A stretch of 64,000 bases of DNA, taken from contig NC_134574.1 in the NCBI RefSeq assembly GCF_050947875.1, forward strand, positions 149,266,434 through 149,330,433, in the 5' to 3' direction. Made by a program: the position numbers and the translations under genes. The notes beneath the pieces are model-generated. The model did not search any database. It was not told the DNA's origin and saw nothing but the letters and a program-made list of their open reading frames with translations. The DNA is from Dermacentor variabilis. Its lineage: Eukaryota; Arthropoda; Arachnida; Ixodida; Ixodidae. Of this stretch, positions 22,345 to 33,849 are shown in pieces; positions within the stretch are counted from its first letter, which is position 1; the number at the start of each line of letters is the position of its first letter.

Positions 22345-23061
22345 ATGGGTCTACTCATGCACACGAGAACGGAGGCACTGGACGCATTCGGCATGTACAA
22401 CGCGCTGAGCGAGATTGCGGAGGCACAGGAACGGGCACAGATCATCAGGCTTTCCGGCACACCTGCGGGTAGGTGGACCCTACGAGAAATCGGCATCGCG
22501 CCTCGGGACATCGAGTGTAACAGCCGAGGGCTAACACCCGACATGAGAAAAACGATGAAGACAGTCCTTCTGCCCAGGAATATGAAGCCAGAGCACATCA
22601 TCGACAGAAGACTTGCTCGAGCGAAAGCACTCCTCCGACAGGCAGCCGCCTCCGGGAAAGCATGCTGGTTTACGGACGCAGCCAAATATCCTGGCAAACT
22701 AGCATATGTAGCTGTGGCGGTCAACAAAGATGGCACGGTCACCAACGCGTGCACGGTCCGCACTGATAATCGTGAGGTGGTCGAGCAGGCGGACATCAGC
22801 CTCGCACTCCTAGAAGACCATAAAAGCTTGGCATACTGTGACTCTAGGAGGGCAATTCTGTCTTTTGGAACAGGAAGCATATCCCCGACCGTCGGCAGAA
22901 TACTTGGTACTCATCACCTCAGCCCACACTATATCAGTTGGTTCCCGGCACACATGGGGTCATTGGAGGTGCCGCTCCCTAACCTCAACGAGACGGCACA
23001 CGAGGTCGCACGAGACCTAACTGACCGTGCTAGCCCGGACTCCCGCTCGGCAGGATGGTAG
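22345..23061 (+). pseudogene. LINE ORF2 C-terminal part: RT end and RNase H
   Basis: An open stretch of 238 codons. Residues 1-90 are the post-RT region (SEIAEAQERAQIIRL), which in the family links RT to RNase H. RNase H follows: WFTDAAKYPG (first Asp), EVVEQADISLALLE (where Glu is expected), AYCDSRRAILSF (third acid), and WFPAHMGSLEVPLPNLNETAH (last block, Asn for Asp). The frame stops at 23059-23061. Beyond it, the C-terminal CSYRKDIFSLDHMLRVCP motif, about 23260-23310, remains visible after a stop. Upstream 22140-22290 carries the RT thumb with an in-frame stop at 22285. Confidence 0.8.
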
Positions 23062-23460
23062 AGCGAGCGCAACCCCCTTGTCACTTACAACGATCTCACC
23101 CAGCATTATAAGTTAGTCAAGAGAACCATGCCGTTAACACACAAGGCACTCAATAAAGTACAAGAAATCACGTGCAGGCGGCTTCGGACGGGCACCTACC
23201 CATGCCCAGCCTTCCTGCAGAAAATATTTCCTGACGCGAGCCCTCACAATGCGTGTAGCTACCGTAAGGATATATTTAGCCTTGATCACATGCTCAGAGT
23301 TTGCCCCCTAGCGCCGGGGGCCAGGACCACTAAGGAAGGGTGGGACTGAGCTCTACGCATCTCGGACCTTGAAGCAAAGCTCTGGGCTGTCCATCGGGCC
23401 CACGACGCGGCGGAGGGGCATAGCCTCTCTGACCCGACGTGGGAGCGGCCCGCTACGCAC

Positions 23461-23560
23461 CATCCGTCCGTCCGTCCGTCCGTCCATTCATTCATTCATT
23501 CATTCATTCATTCATTCATTCATTCATTCATTCATTCATTCATTCATTCATTCATTCATC
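23461..23560. repeat. (CCGT)n(CATT)n LINE tail microsatellite
   Basis: Five CCGT units, then about 19 CATT units, forming the 3' terminus of LINE fragment A. Phe-Ile-His repeats read from it are artefacts. Confidence 0.95.
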
Positions 23561-23654
23561 GACCGATCGATCGGACCTATTGTAGACATGTATAACTTCC
23601 GTATAGTAGAAGATACGATGGGCTTTGGCATCCATGGCATCAAAGCCTGCAAAT

Positions 23655-24830
23655 AAATGATGACGTCAAGGCTCCTTCGACCGGTAGGACTGAATTATAA
23701 CCCCGACTTCACGGACTTGAACCCCACACGCCCTATCGAGCACAGCGTTATCCATCATATCTCGACCTCGGGGCTCCCGGTGCTGGCCCGTCCTCGCGTC
23801 CTGCCACCTGAGGGGCTGAACATTGCCAGACGAGAATTTAAGCATATACTTCGGATACTCAGTATTGTGCGTCCATGTTCCCCTCCACTTAGTCCCAATG
23901 TCTACTCCAGGCGACTGGAGCCCATGCGCCGACTGCCGTTCTTTCAACAGCGTAATGCAGGCGGACTGCTATCCAGTCTCCCAGTTGCATGACTGTCGGA
24001 AAACTGCACGGAGCTACTGTGTTTTCAAAAATTTAACTCATCAAAGCTTATCCCCAAATACCAGTGGAAGAGGCTGATATTTTCAATAGAGCAGTCACGA
24101 CACTCTTCCATTTAGTTGAGCGCACCAGAATGCTGTTTCGGTTACGTAATGCATCGGAGACATTCCATCGGTTTATTGATGAGGGGACCAGAGCTAGCTT
24201 GGATTTCTGCTATGTATACGTCGACAACATCCTGGTCACTAGCACTTTGGCTAAAGAACATGCCACCCATCTGTGGCAGCTATTCTCACGCCTGAACGAA
24301 GATGGAATTATGATCAACCGAGGCGAATGCCTCTTCGGAGCAGCAGAAGTTGATTTTTGGGAGATCGCATTGCGTACGACGGTATACGATCACGGAACGA
24401 CAAGGTACAAGCTGTTAAAAGCTTCCCACTACCTGTCAACAAGTGGAATCTTCGACAATTTCTTGTACTGGTTAGTTTCCATCGCCGTTTCATAGCAGCT
24501 TATGCACGCACACTGAAGCCGTTAAACGATCTTCTGTCAACACCCGGACCAGGAACATCACCGTTGGAGTCAGGAAAACATTACGGCAGCTACGTACGTG
24601 GGTCAGTCGCTTTCTATATGGCAGTGAAATACTGCAGCAATTCCTTGGAGGGCAGCTCATCCTATATTCTCCCTGATCACAATTCATCGACCCACGCTTT
24701 CATGACCTAATCAGGTGAATTGTCACCAAGAGAACTTCGGCACGCGTTCTTATCAGAATACTGCGCTGATAGCTGCCATGTCACTGCCTTTGAGAACGCC
24801 GCAGCTGTTGCATTCTCACGTGCATAAAGG
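23655..24830 (+). pseudogene. Gypsy reverse transcriptase and RNase H, multiple frameshifts
   Basis: Blocks in order: HHISTSGLPVLARPRVLPPE (RT N-terminus, about 23750), TPGDWSPCADCRSFN (about 23910), RLRNASETFHRFIDEGTRA (about 24140), and the catalytic block FCYVYVDNILVTST at about 24208-24245, where the family has YxDD and this copy has YVDN. QFLVLVSFHRRFI and LKPLNDLLS follow at about 24460-24540. RNase H remains as LEGSSSYILPDHNSS and, after a stop, SPRELRHAFLSEYCAD and ENAAAVAFSRA (about 24725-24825). At least three frame changes. The protein copied element RNA into DNA; this copy is inactive. Confidence 0.85.
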
Positions 24831-25059
24831 AGCAACCTAACTTTGAATTCAAATTCAATCGACTTTGACAAAATGGCATTGGAACAAATGGATGATTAAT
24901 AGCTCTGAGAGCTAAGAAGTTTTTCAAAACTCGTTTTTCAAAACGTGCCCTCACAACCATGCCCGCAGCTACTTGCATGTGACATCTACACTGGCACACC
25001 AACGCCCATTTGTAGATAAATATTTTTGACGCTGTGTATTAGGCTCTCTCCACTCTCCT

Positions 25060-25400
25060 TCGCACCTGAGCATCGGTGCACCATAAGCACTTCTGATCAC
25101 GCGATACCTGTGACAGGGCACGAACAAAGACACCCGAAATTGGTCGTGTTCGTGCACCCAATGTCAAAGGTCGAACATATACCGTCACAATTGTCAACCT
25201 TCACACCACCACACACGCAGTTCTGATGAGCTCGAGAAGTGCGCACCGACATAATTGGACTGCTATCACCTTCCCAAGATTGTTGCTACATTCTAATCGC
25301 TTCGCTCGCTGGCCAGAAGCCTTTCCTATGCGGGACAGGTCTGCTGAGACAGTCCAAGAGGCGTTCCTGCGGAAAACCTTGACGAGTAGCACAAAAATAT
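25060..25400 (+). pseudogene. Gypsy integrase N-terminal and early core, decayed
   Basis: Visible blocks: KVEHIPSQLSTFTPP (linker between zinc domain and core, about 25165) and RFARWPEAFPMRDRSAETVQ (about 25300-25350), a hallmark of Gypsy integrase cores. The first catalytic Asp region (usually HxDIVG) lies between and is damaged by stops. The core breaks off near 25372-25400 and resumes at about 28150, so about 2.7 kb was inserted there. Confidence 0.75.
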
Positions 25401-26664
25401 GGACCAAGAAAGGCACAAGTACACTGGACAGGCGCCAACTTCCAACGGTATTCCAGAAGACGTTACAGACGCTTATATATGCACAACATCAACCCGTGGC
25501 ACACAAGTTTAACAGAGTATCGTCCTTGTCGTTAACAAGATAAGCTTGATAACTTCGAACTATCAATTGTCAACGCACTAAGACCAGTCAAATCGCACTT
25601 GTCAATTTCATTATTAAAACATGAGTGCGCACTCTCAAAATAACCTAAGCAACACAATACTGGCAAGGGTGGGAATATGTGCCGATCAACAGAACCCTTA
25701 ACTAGAATTGACAGGTCGCAAAAGACCTTCACCACGAAATGCTACAATTGTGCAATACAGAAACACTGTCAATGTTATTCTTTTCCATCAAAGAAAGAAA
25801 GTTATTTCTTCGTCAAGAGCACTGATGGCAAGCTAATGTATCTTTTTGTTCACCTGGCAATGTAATAGACCTCCTAAATTTCCATTTGCAGCCTATGTGC
25901 CACTTTATGAAAAAAAATGGCGTTCTTGAATACCGGTTTACACGACTAATTCCTACAATGTACACCTAAATGCCCGCGCGTTTTGCTGCGCACCGCCATA
26001 TCATGTTCTCTTGCTCGCTCGTTGAAACAACGACCAGCCTGTCATACGTAAACTTCTCCGCATGAAAGAGGGATTTGGTAAACCACCCCTGTAACACACT
26101 TGGTGAAACAGTTGACATGCCATGTTTCACAGGCATCTTTTCTTTCTTTGCGTACCGTCGTACAAACACTTGCTAGTTTGCAGGGAGATGAAAAGGACTG
26201 TTGTAATGCCGTAGGTATTGGCTACCTTCTAAACATTATGGGAAGCACGGTGCATGTACAGCATCACAAGATGCCTAAAACCTTCGAACGTTTGTTTACA
26301 TCGCTCAACCTCTTTAAAGTCCTGGACGATACGTTCACTTACGCTTGTAATTACATGCAAGTGTAGACAGCTTTTTCCAAGCGCAAAACTCACCTTGAAG
26401 TTGTGGAAACATGACTTCTGTAGCGAAGAGCGGCAACACATTGTAACGATTGCCCCTTTCGATTATTTTAGAATGGGCACTGTTATACGGAAGTTAAGTC
26501 TTCGCCGTTCTAGTACTGTACAGCCAGCAAATATGGTCAGTCTTGAAATTAAACTGTAAATCAAGAAACTGAAGTCAGTCATCGTCGGACAACTCACAAG
26601 TGAACTTTAGGCCATCTGCGACACTGAAAAACTTCACTACCAGTCCATCAACAATCATTGCAAA
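25401..26664. other. Insertion DNA of unknown origin within Gypsy 1
   Basis: Separates the two integrase halves. No coding motif recognised. Short frames at 25677 and 26100-26560 have no domain. Confidence 0.4.
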
Positions 26665-27985
26665 ATTTTCGCAACTAGAGAGAGAGAAAGATAGAGTAAA
26701 CTTTGTAGAAAAGATCACACGAGCGTAGGTAGCTCGTCCACTCTGTACCGGGTGATCCCCTCAGTCCAGGAGTCCAGCGGCCTTAGCTGCCCTTCTGGTT
26801 TGGTGGACAAAGTTGAGCTTGTCAGTCGAGTGTGAGCTGGACAGCGCTGCCTCCCATTGGCGTGTGGTGGGGTGTGTTATGGGTGCAGGCTGAGGTGTGC
26901 TTGCGCACGCCCATACCATGTGGTAAAGCGTTGCCCATTGATCACAGTGTTGGCATTTATAGGAATACAGGGCGGGGTGTATGGGGCGGTAGAGACTCAA
27001 GTGAGGTTATACGTTTGTTTGGAGCTTTCGCCATATTACGGCTTTCGCTCGCATCAGACCATTATGAGGCGGCGGTACTGCTCTTCGTGAAAGGAGATAG
27101 TGTTGTAGGATGCGCGTGTAGGTTAATGGTATGGGCTCGGGGTGGAACTGCTTGGCGTGACCCTCTCGTGGCTCCCGGTGGGCATGCGCTCGAGCATAGG
27201 CGCGTGCCTGCATATTGCCGCGTAAGGACTCATGCCCCGGAATCCACACGACTTGTATGTATGGCGGGAGCTGGTGCGCCGCAATCAAAATGTGATGTGC
27301 GGCCCTGGAAATCTTGGCCCTGGAAAAATTTCTGCATGCCAGTCTGAGAGTTCTTCAGAACTATAACGCACTCACAGTGCGGTCTCGTCGTGATGGCAGA
27401 CGCTGTAGCTAGTTCCTCTGCCTCTGCAGCGCTCGCTCTGGAAACAAACGACGCACTTATTTCGGTCCCGTGATTGTCGACTACGCTGGTGACAAATGCA
27501 GTGCTTCTTGCGTTGCTGGCCGCGTCTGCGCATAAGACATTGGGGTGGTTCTCATACTTCCTCGCGAGCGCCTGCGCTCGGGCATGTCGCCTTCCGACGT
27601 GGAAGGTAGGGTACATGTTTCAGGGTATTGGTGAGACGTGCATAGTTTCCTGTATTCGTGTTGGCATTTCTCTCAGTGCGCCGGTCTTCCGTACGGAATA
27701 TCCAAGACCTTTCAAGATGCGATGTTCAGCTGTTGTGCATTGTAGCCTTTCCTTCTGGTTCACTATGTGGGTCTCTATAATATTCCGTGCGTTGTTGTAC
27801 ACCCTTGTCTCCACGAGGCAAAAAATAGCCGTTCCGGATAAGGGTCCGAGCGCTTGCTTATACGTCTTGCGTATCTTCGCAACTAGAAGTTTATACGAAA
27901 ACCAAATAGTCATCTACGTACCTGAGTTCAGGAAGTACCCCGCTATCGAAAAGGCTACCGTTCAAAGGGGGGTCCACTGACGCAA
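26665..27985 (-). mobile_element. I-clade LINE 3' fragment (C), minus strand
   Basis: In the minus direction: RT C-terminal region (about 27913-27620, core ARNIIETHIVNQKERLQ), then RRHARAQALARKY and RNase H blocks VLCADAASNARSTAFVTSVV (first Asp), EAEELATASAI (Glu) and VVWIPGHESLRGNMQARA (last block) in two frames, then SRRAVPPPHNGLMRAKAV and the C-terminal CQHCDQWATLYHMVWAC at about 26955-26900. The third acidic block is altered: IVLKNSQTG, where the family has VSDSQ. Frameshifted and dead. It is opposite in orientation to the Gypsy it interrupts. Confidence 0.8.
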
Positions 27986-28149
27986 GAAATATATCACTGA
28001 AAATAGGTGCCACTGACTACCCTATACAGATACCTTTCTTCTGCACATGGTACTTTCCATCATGACTGATTGCGGTTTTCAGCTATGAACCAACTGGCTC
28101 AAACAAAATTTATATTGCGACATTCTTGCACACATTGATTGCACGCTTC

Positions 28150-28344
28150 GTAACATCATCCAACGTTACAAGAGACCGTGGACGCTAATTTGAATCATCT
28201 CTCTTCAAGGATATTCGCGCTCTCCTCGGCATACGTCGTATTCGCCCCACCGCCTACCATTGCGAATGTACCGGCAGCTCAAATCGTATATACTGACACG
28301 TGTACTTATCTTTATCGGGCAACTACGTTTCGCCGCTTAACAAC
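28150..28344 (+). pseudogene. Gypsy integrase core, middle part
   Basis: Reads TRDRGR, stop, FESSLFKDIRALLGIRR, then RPTAYHCECTGSS. This is the second catalytic block of Gypsy integrase (TDRG...F, then RTTAYHPQxNG). Cys-Glu-Cys stands where Pro-x-x is expected. The part ends at the solo LTR inserted at 28345. Confidence 0.75.
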
Positions 28345-28711
28345 TGTAATCCCACAGCGAGGGACGCGCCTGCATGTATCCGACGTTTCTGGAAAGTTAT
28401 CGACGCTTCTATCCGCGTGTCTGTTGTGGCCGAACCTTGTGTTATCAGATTTCATCGCGTGACACGAATGGTGTAGAACTTTGTGGAAGACACGCGGGTC
28501 CCATCAGTTAATCTGGAACATTCGACGACTGATCTATAAAAGCCGACGCGCTTGACCCGCTGATCAGTTTTTCCGACGATCGCCGACCGTGTTCGCCGCT
28601 ATCGTTGTGCTATAAGTGTAGCCTGTTTTTGTGGGCACAGGTTCGCCCAATAAAAGCTAGTTTTGTATTCCACCGTATTGCTTCTTTCTTCACCGTCACT
28701 ACCACGTGACA
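28345..28711 (+). mobile_element. Solo Gypsy LTR inside integrase of relic 1
   Basis: A 367-bp segment starting TGTAATCCCACA and ending CCACGTGACA, i.e. TG...CA. It holds a TATA-like CTATAAAAG (about 28533) and AATAAAAG (about 28649), and it splits the integrase reading. It differs in sequence from the relic's own LTRs, so it belongs to another Gypsy family. No convincing 4-6 bp target duplication was seen. Confidence 0.8.
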
Positions 28712-29190
28712 ATACCTACCTACGTAGAACCATCTCGATTGACCGAAGTGCCGCCACTTGTTCTCGACATGCGCACAACCCTTAAAAGCTCGTTGAGGTA
28801 CAGCAGCGGTGAGTTGGTCTATGGCACCACCCTTCGCTTCCCTGGCTACTTCACAGAGGCCAACGAAAACGAGCACCTACTTGCCCCACCCTCTCCAGTA
28901 TGTGCCGCGCTTGCCAACTATGATGAAAAGCCTCTGTACCACACAGAGTCAAGCGAAGCAGACTACTCTTGTCTCCGCGTCCAAAGACTTGGATAACTGC
29001 ACTCGCGTTTTCCTGCGCCGCCATGCTGTGAAGAAACGCCTTCGGCCACAATACGACGGCTCATTCAAGGTACTTCGTCGAAACCCAAAAACTCTCACAA
29101 TTGAATATCGTGCACGATGAGAAGTCTTCTCCGTCAACCGACTAAATCCGGCGCACGTAGAGCAACCGTTCAATGACACCGGCACCGAGT
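28712..29190 (+). pseudogene. Gypsy integrase C-terminal end
   Basis: Resumes immediately after the solo LTR with LTEVPPLVLDMRTTLKSSLR and GELVYGTTLRFPGYF (about 28740-28850), then after a frameshift CTRVFLRRHAVKKRLRPQYD and GSFKVLRRNPKTLTIEYRAR (about 28998-29117), the SH3-like C-terminal integrase domain, then VFSVNRLNPAHVEQPF after a stop. It confirms that the pieces before and after the LTR are one integrase. Confidence 0.85.
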
Positions 29191-29344
29191 GATGTCCAAC
29201 ACTCATACATCCGTGTGCCACGCTTTCAAGTATAACTGTGCGTCAACCTGTGCGATTTGGAACATAACTGATTGTTCGCCTATATTTGTACCGGGGACAT
29301 CGTTGCCTAATATACTCGGCTCCTCATTTTAGTAGGAAGTGGGG

Positions 29345-29602
29345 TGTTCTGGGAGCACACAGTTTCGGTTCAGCGAGTTTCGGTTTTGCCTCCGGCATCT
29401 TGCAACCACGGGTGGGTCTGGTATGCCGCCGGAGGGCACAGGAAAAACTAAACATCGGGTCATGTTACGTGCGAACGCGGGAAGCCAACCAGACGCTTCG
29501 AAGGAGAACAGGCGCGCTCGTGGGGCTTATGACACGTAGTCATGTATACCTATTATAATAATTGGTCAAACAGTTCGACGTGACCATATAATTATCTCTA
29601 CA
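29345..29602 (+). repeat. 3' LTR of Gypsy relic 1
   Basis: Partner of 20993-21251; begins TGTTCTGGGAGCACACAG directly after a purine-rich tract and ends CTCTACA. Mismatches between the two LTRs are frequent, so the insertion is old. Confidence 0.8.
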
Positions 29603-31085
29603 CGCTCATAGACAAACTTAATCAGTGACGAAGAGACACAAGCACAGCGAGTGGTAATACGGCATTCAGGTGTTTGAGTTTCTCCAACAGCCCGAAGCCA
29701 TCATAAGTGAGATCTCCAAAGATCTGATAATGGCCAGTGCCCAGCAGGCTTCAAGAGGCTTATAGTTATCAGTCAGATTTTTTGTGCACGAGGTCAAATG
29801 ATCTCCCGGGAAAGTATATTTCGAATCCTTAACTACGTGCCAGCCGCGCATCTCAAGACCTGCTGTTTAAAGTCCTGCCCTGCCAGGGTCGTAAAGGAAA
29901 GGAGATAAGAAACGGCTCGCACATTACGTCACACATAGCTATTTAATATAAACAAAGAAGCATAACACAATACATTTAGAAAAACTACAAATAACCGTAC
30001 TTAATACAAATAAGTAGGCCGAAAAGACTAAACAATGCTGACGTCCTCCGCATGTACATTTTCTTGCGAAGCATTCTCCGGAAACGTAGATTATAATCAT
30101 ATTTCACAGAAAAAAAAGGATCTCATCTCGTGCTATACGAAGGTGACGTGGCCTTGGTTGCGAAAGCCGCCATTCGGCGAGTTAAGCACGGGGGCTATAG
30201 ATTGCGTTAAGTGCATGTTATCTTTCTCCATGGTCATCACGTCTTTCTGGTATGACTCGTCTAGCTGCTCTAGCTAGCTCTATTCACCGTCGCTCGTCTT
30301 CTCTGTTTGGTCACCTCGGACGACGTATGCTATCGCCCTCTCTACCTGAAAAGCGAAACACGTTTTTCTTCTCGCACCTAACTTTTCTTGTTCCCTGCGC
30401 CTCCCTGCACTTCTCTAGTCGATGCGGTTCTGCTCGACACTGTTGCAGCGGGCAACGACACTCCTTTGTCTCCGCTGTAGTTGGAGCAGCTAGGCCAGGG
30501 TGTTTTGAGGGCGCATTGCCAGAACGGGGATGATAACACAGGGAGCACAAGCGTGGTTTTAAAATTTGCCAAAGAATGTCCTCAACTACCGCTAGCTGGC
30601 CTTGTGTCGTGTGCGTGGCAACAGTTCAAACGATTGGGGAGATGAGCAAGTCATTTCAGCACAAAATATTTGGGACTCATTTCTTCGATGACTGGTTTCG
30701 TTTATTGTTTCCCTCGGTGGGGGTCCAGGTCACTGGGCATCACTCCAAAGTAATGGACTGGCTGCTCCCTCCCACAGAACCTGCGCGACGCAAAACTAAC
30801 ACTTGGTGTGAACTTCTGCGACCACTTTGTCCTGAATGTGGTGTGTCAGTTTCCAACATTCGAACTTGCTGCGCTGCTATGTAAAAGTGGGGAGGGACGT
30901 AAGGAGAAGTAGGAGTGGCTGAAAGCGGGACAGAAAAAGAGCCCCACAATACTAAACATTATGCCAGATCCAACGCGCTTGTTCGAATCAATTAACGTTA
31001 AGCGAATCTTCCTTGCAACATTTCAATTGAATGCTGCGCAAAGAGGCACATGATGCGTGTAATTTTAAGAGAAGCTTTTTTTTTG
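29603..31085. other. No gene recognised
   Basis: Unsupported frames only. 29930-30120 is AT-rich. 30160-30200 has a superficial resemblance to 5S rRNA that I reject. Confidence 0.35.
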
Positions 31086-31089
31086 GTTC

Positions 31090-31713
31090 CTCTTGCTGCT
31101 GCTTATTGCCGATTATACAACAGCTTGGGCCACTGGTTACGTGCCACTTACCGTGTCACTTCCGCTAACCTATGATAACTATGATAGCTATGATAACCTA
31201 AAGGGAAGCTCATTACTTTTCGAAGCGAGATCGGTATGCCTTAGAACACGCACATATAATGCGAGGTATAAGAAGGAAGAAGAAGCATGTGCTTGCTGCG
31301 GTAAAGCTAGGGAAACTATGGAGCATGTTTTATTAGAATGTGAAGACGTCCACCCAGCGTCGATTTAGGCACCACTGACCTCCTTGAAGCCTTGGGTTCT
31401 GCGAGAGCAGTGGAAAATTAAACATGTGCGCAATAAAAATTAGTAAGAGGCGATTGGAGGATTGGTGGAATAAAAGTAGGGAAACGACAAAAAACGGCGA
31501 CGTACAAAAGCACAGTTCGCAATAATGGATCAGAAAATTTGGTTGTGGAAGCTTATAGTGTTTTTTTTTCTTTTTTTAATTGTTTAACCTAGGTAGGACA
31601 TTAGGCAGTATAATAGCAAGAGCTTGGCGGCGCAACTAACCACCCTATTCCAATGGGGACGCTCATAACATCCATCCATCCATCCATCCATCCATCCATC
31701 CATCCATCCATCC
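31090..31713 (+). mobile_element. LINE 3' end (family G), copy 2, with coding remnant
   Basis: Encodes the ORF2 C-terminus: SSLLFEARSVCLRTRTYNAR at about 31212, then the zinc-like CACCGKARETMEHVLLEC (about 31288-31341), then a stop at 31366. The 3' UTR from about 31484 aligns with 16122-16310, and the terminal (CATC)n tail spans 31669-31713. LINE clade not assigned. The shared 3' UTR ties the non-coding copies at 16122 and 39868 to this coding family. Confidence 0.8.
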
Positions 31714-32208
31714 ATAGGTAACGGTACAAAGTAGATAGGGAAGTCTTGAGGAAGAAAAAGAAGATTATGGGGATGTATAAATATTGATGTAATGAAAACC
31801 GTGCGAGGTGTAACTAATTCAAGCACGTTAGGTGTTTGTAACCGTCCCATTTCAAAAGGAGTGCCAGTAAGTCATCATCGTCATCATTAGCGTCGTATCG
31901 TTTCATTTGACAAGCGATGCGACATGCGCGCCGCGTAGCGTCAATATGTGCATACTTTGCACTGCAGTTCCGTTATATTCCACCAGGTGTCCCGTCATGT
32001 AGCAGTTGCATATAGCACTTGAGGGCTGCATGTAGCTGGACCTGGTTAAACCAAGCAGGCTAGGTGACTCGTCGTTACAACCCCGTTTCGTACGGAATAT
32101 CAATATCATCATCATAATCATCAACAACAACGTACCGTGCCATGAGTCAAGGGATGGGGCACGCGTGGCCGTAATCTGGATACCTGTGTTTACTCTTCGG
32201 TACACGTT

Positions 32209-32406
32209 ATGGCGCCTACTAACAAGGTACTAACCACTGCTGAAGAACCGAATCGTAGAGCCACGCGCCCGGCTGCAACTAGGCAACATCGGGCTCTGGA
32301 GACCGCTGTGCAGAGAGCAGGACAAGCCGCAGCACAAGCCGCAGCACGACGTCGACGCTGGGCGGACAGTTCAAGTCGTTCCGGTGAAAACATATCGTTC
32401 TCGTGA
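32209..32406 (+). CDS. Ala/Arg-rich STPR-like frame of a dispersed repeat
   Basis: ATG at 32209 opens a 65-codon frame rich in Ala, Arg and Gln, beginning MAPTNKVLTTAEEPNRRA and ending in a stop at 32404. The TTAEE start parallels TPEEQ of the frames at 12623 and 61071. Continuing sequence past the stop stays GC-rich. Probably a truncated member of the same family. No evidence of expression. Confidence 0.35.
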   Translation: MAPTNKVLTTAEEPNRRATRPAATRQHRALETAVQRAGQAAAQAAARRRRWADSSSRSGENISFS

Positions 32407-32495
32407 AAGCTCCTATGGAGCCGCTCCTACAGCTTACGCTGTGACTGCTGTGCGTGCCGCGCAGGCCTGTGACTTTTTCGTGTTTTGTTCTTCAG

Positions 32496-32645
32496 ATTTA
32501 CATTAGGATAATGCGATGGTCAAACACAACAGCACACCATATAAAAACCAGAGCCATTGAAAAACACCGCCACACATACGCACGAAATGTTCCAATAGAA
32601 ACACTTTTATGTGTACACTTGCTCCTGGATCTAATGCTTCAATGA
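32496..32645 (+). repeat. Exon-like dispersed repeat Y, copy 1
   Basis: Preceded by a strong splice-acceptor-like tract (GTTTTGTTCTTCAG, ending 32495). Aligns with 60164-60315: shared AACACAACAGCACACC and CACACATACGxACG. The frame starting right after AG is open in both copies, with shared NTTAH, HRHTY and RNxPI. A short repeat carrying a conserved acceptor and conserved frame is unusual. Confidence 0.5.
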
Positions 32646-32710
32646 CGAGGATCGCATACAGAACATGCGGGAATTTCTGTGTGGCACCGCGTGGAAATGC
32701 TACGATCATC

Positions 32711-33845
32711 GGTTAAGTTCACGCTTGAATGAACCCTGGAATAAATGGAAGGAAAGTTTTGCTCGAGTAATGTAAAACAACTTCATAGAAATTTGGAGTA
32801 GCGCCATATTCTACAGCTCGAAAGCAATAAAGATCAGTGACTATATAGGCTATAATAGTGCCCTTTAATTTGCACAGCCGAGGTGGAACTTACTGACCCT
32901 TTTTTCGGAGCAGTTTGTTCTACAGAAACGAGATGGTGCTTTCGAGAGCGCGCCGCACATTGCCTCAGCGACAGCGCACGAATACGAAACAATTACCGCT
33001 TCTACCTTGCTTATTTGCGATCAGCTGTCGGAAATGCAACTGAGTTTTCACTCACGCACTCTGCTCCAAACATGCTGCAAAATGTGGAGCGGTAGACTGA
33101 AAACGGCTGAAAAAATTTGCTGCAAAGATTCGCTGCAAAAATAGTGGCTGACATATTAAGGAATTGAATGAATCTCGGTAACCATGTTCACAGACCGCTA
33201 CTGCATAAGGACGTCCTGGGTCACCGGCCCTTGGCGATGCACGACTTTCCGAGAGGGTAAAAGAACTTCACTCAACTGCCACCGTTGTATAGATAACCTT
33301 CAAAGAAAGGACTTCCTCCCCGGAACGTCGGCAAGAATGAGTACCACTCGTTAAACAGTATCAAAGGAAGTTTCGCAAACATTATCTTCACACATCTTCC
33401 ACAACTCGAAAGCAAACTTACGCCCACTTTGTCGTCAACGTATCATGACTAAGTGAATTGGAGCACACTTGAACATATGCGCACAATAAATGACGGACTA
33501 AACCAACAGCACCGGAATGGCCGAAGCTGAAAGTTCCGTCAGGGTCCACAGGAGTAAGCGAGTTACTAGAGATAACACATTAGGTACGGGGCACTTTAGG
33601 GGCGTGGGATGTGGTCCGTCGAATTACAGTGGCTAGAATAGGATAAGTGTAATGAGCGCGCTTGCTTCACCGTGACGCTTTGCAGGGAACGGGACAGTAA
33701 CGCTCTAACCCGCTTACACGTCGGGCGCTTGGAGCAGAAGCGTTGGCTAGGTCGCACCTTGTTGCGTTTCGTTCTTCGATTTAGCGTTCATGTTGCTGCG
33801 GAGCCTAAAACAACATGGTGTAGCGCGAGGAAGTGGCAAAATCTT
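32711..33845. other. No gene recognised
   Basis: Unsupported frames only; no duplicated segment found. Confidence 0.35.
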
Positions 33846-33849
33846 CTGT

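Larger units (their letters stand above)
22126..23560 (+). mobile_element. I-clade LINE 3' fragment (A), inserted in Gypsy 1
   Basis: Begins abruptly after the protease with the RT thumb/connection region of an I-type LINE and ends in a (CCGT)n(CATT)n tail at 23461-23560. The flanks are Gypsy protease and Gypsy RT, so this is a younger insertion. It is 5' truncated, as is usual for target-primed reverse transcription. Confidence 0.85.
20993..29602 (+). mobile_element. Ty3/Gypsy LTR retrotransposon relic 1, with nested insertions
   Basis: Two ~258-bp direct repeats at the ends (LTRs), with gag, protease, RT, RNase H and integrase between them in the normal Gypsy order on the plus strand. A purine-rich tract (AGGAAGTGGGG, about 29334-29344) sits directly before the 3' LTR, as expected for the polypurine primer. 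The body is split by an I-type LINE (22126-23560), by ~2.7 kb holding another LINE (about 25401-28150), and by a solo LTR (28345-28711). Every coding block has frameshifts or stops, so it is dead. No target-site duplication is evident at the outer ends. Confidence 0.85.

Noticed and set aside
23369..23656. Phe-Ile-His repeat protein
   Set aside because: Translation of the (CATT)n tail of LINE fragment A.
26191..26217. Mini-exon with adjacent Cys (DCCNA) between AG and GTAGGT
   Set aside because: Phase 0 and inside material inserted in a Gypsy element; phase-1 reading gives a stop.
30150..30215. 5S rRNA-like GTTAAGCACGGGGGCTATAG
   Set aside because: Only a short match; internal control elements and the rest of 5S are absent.
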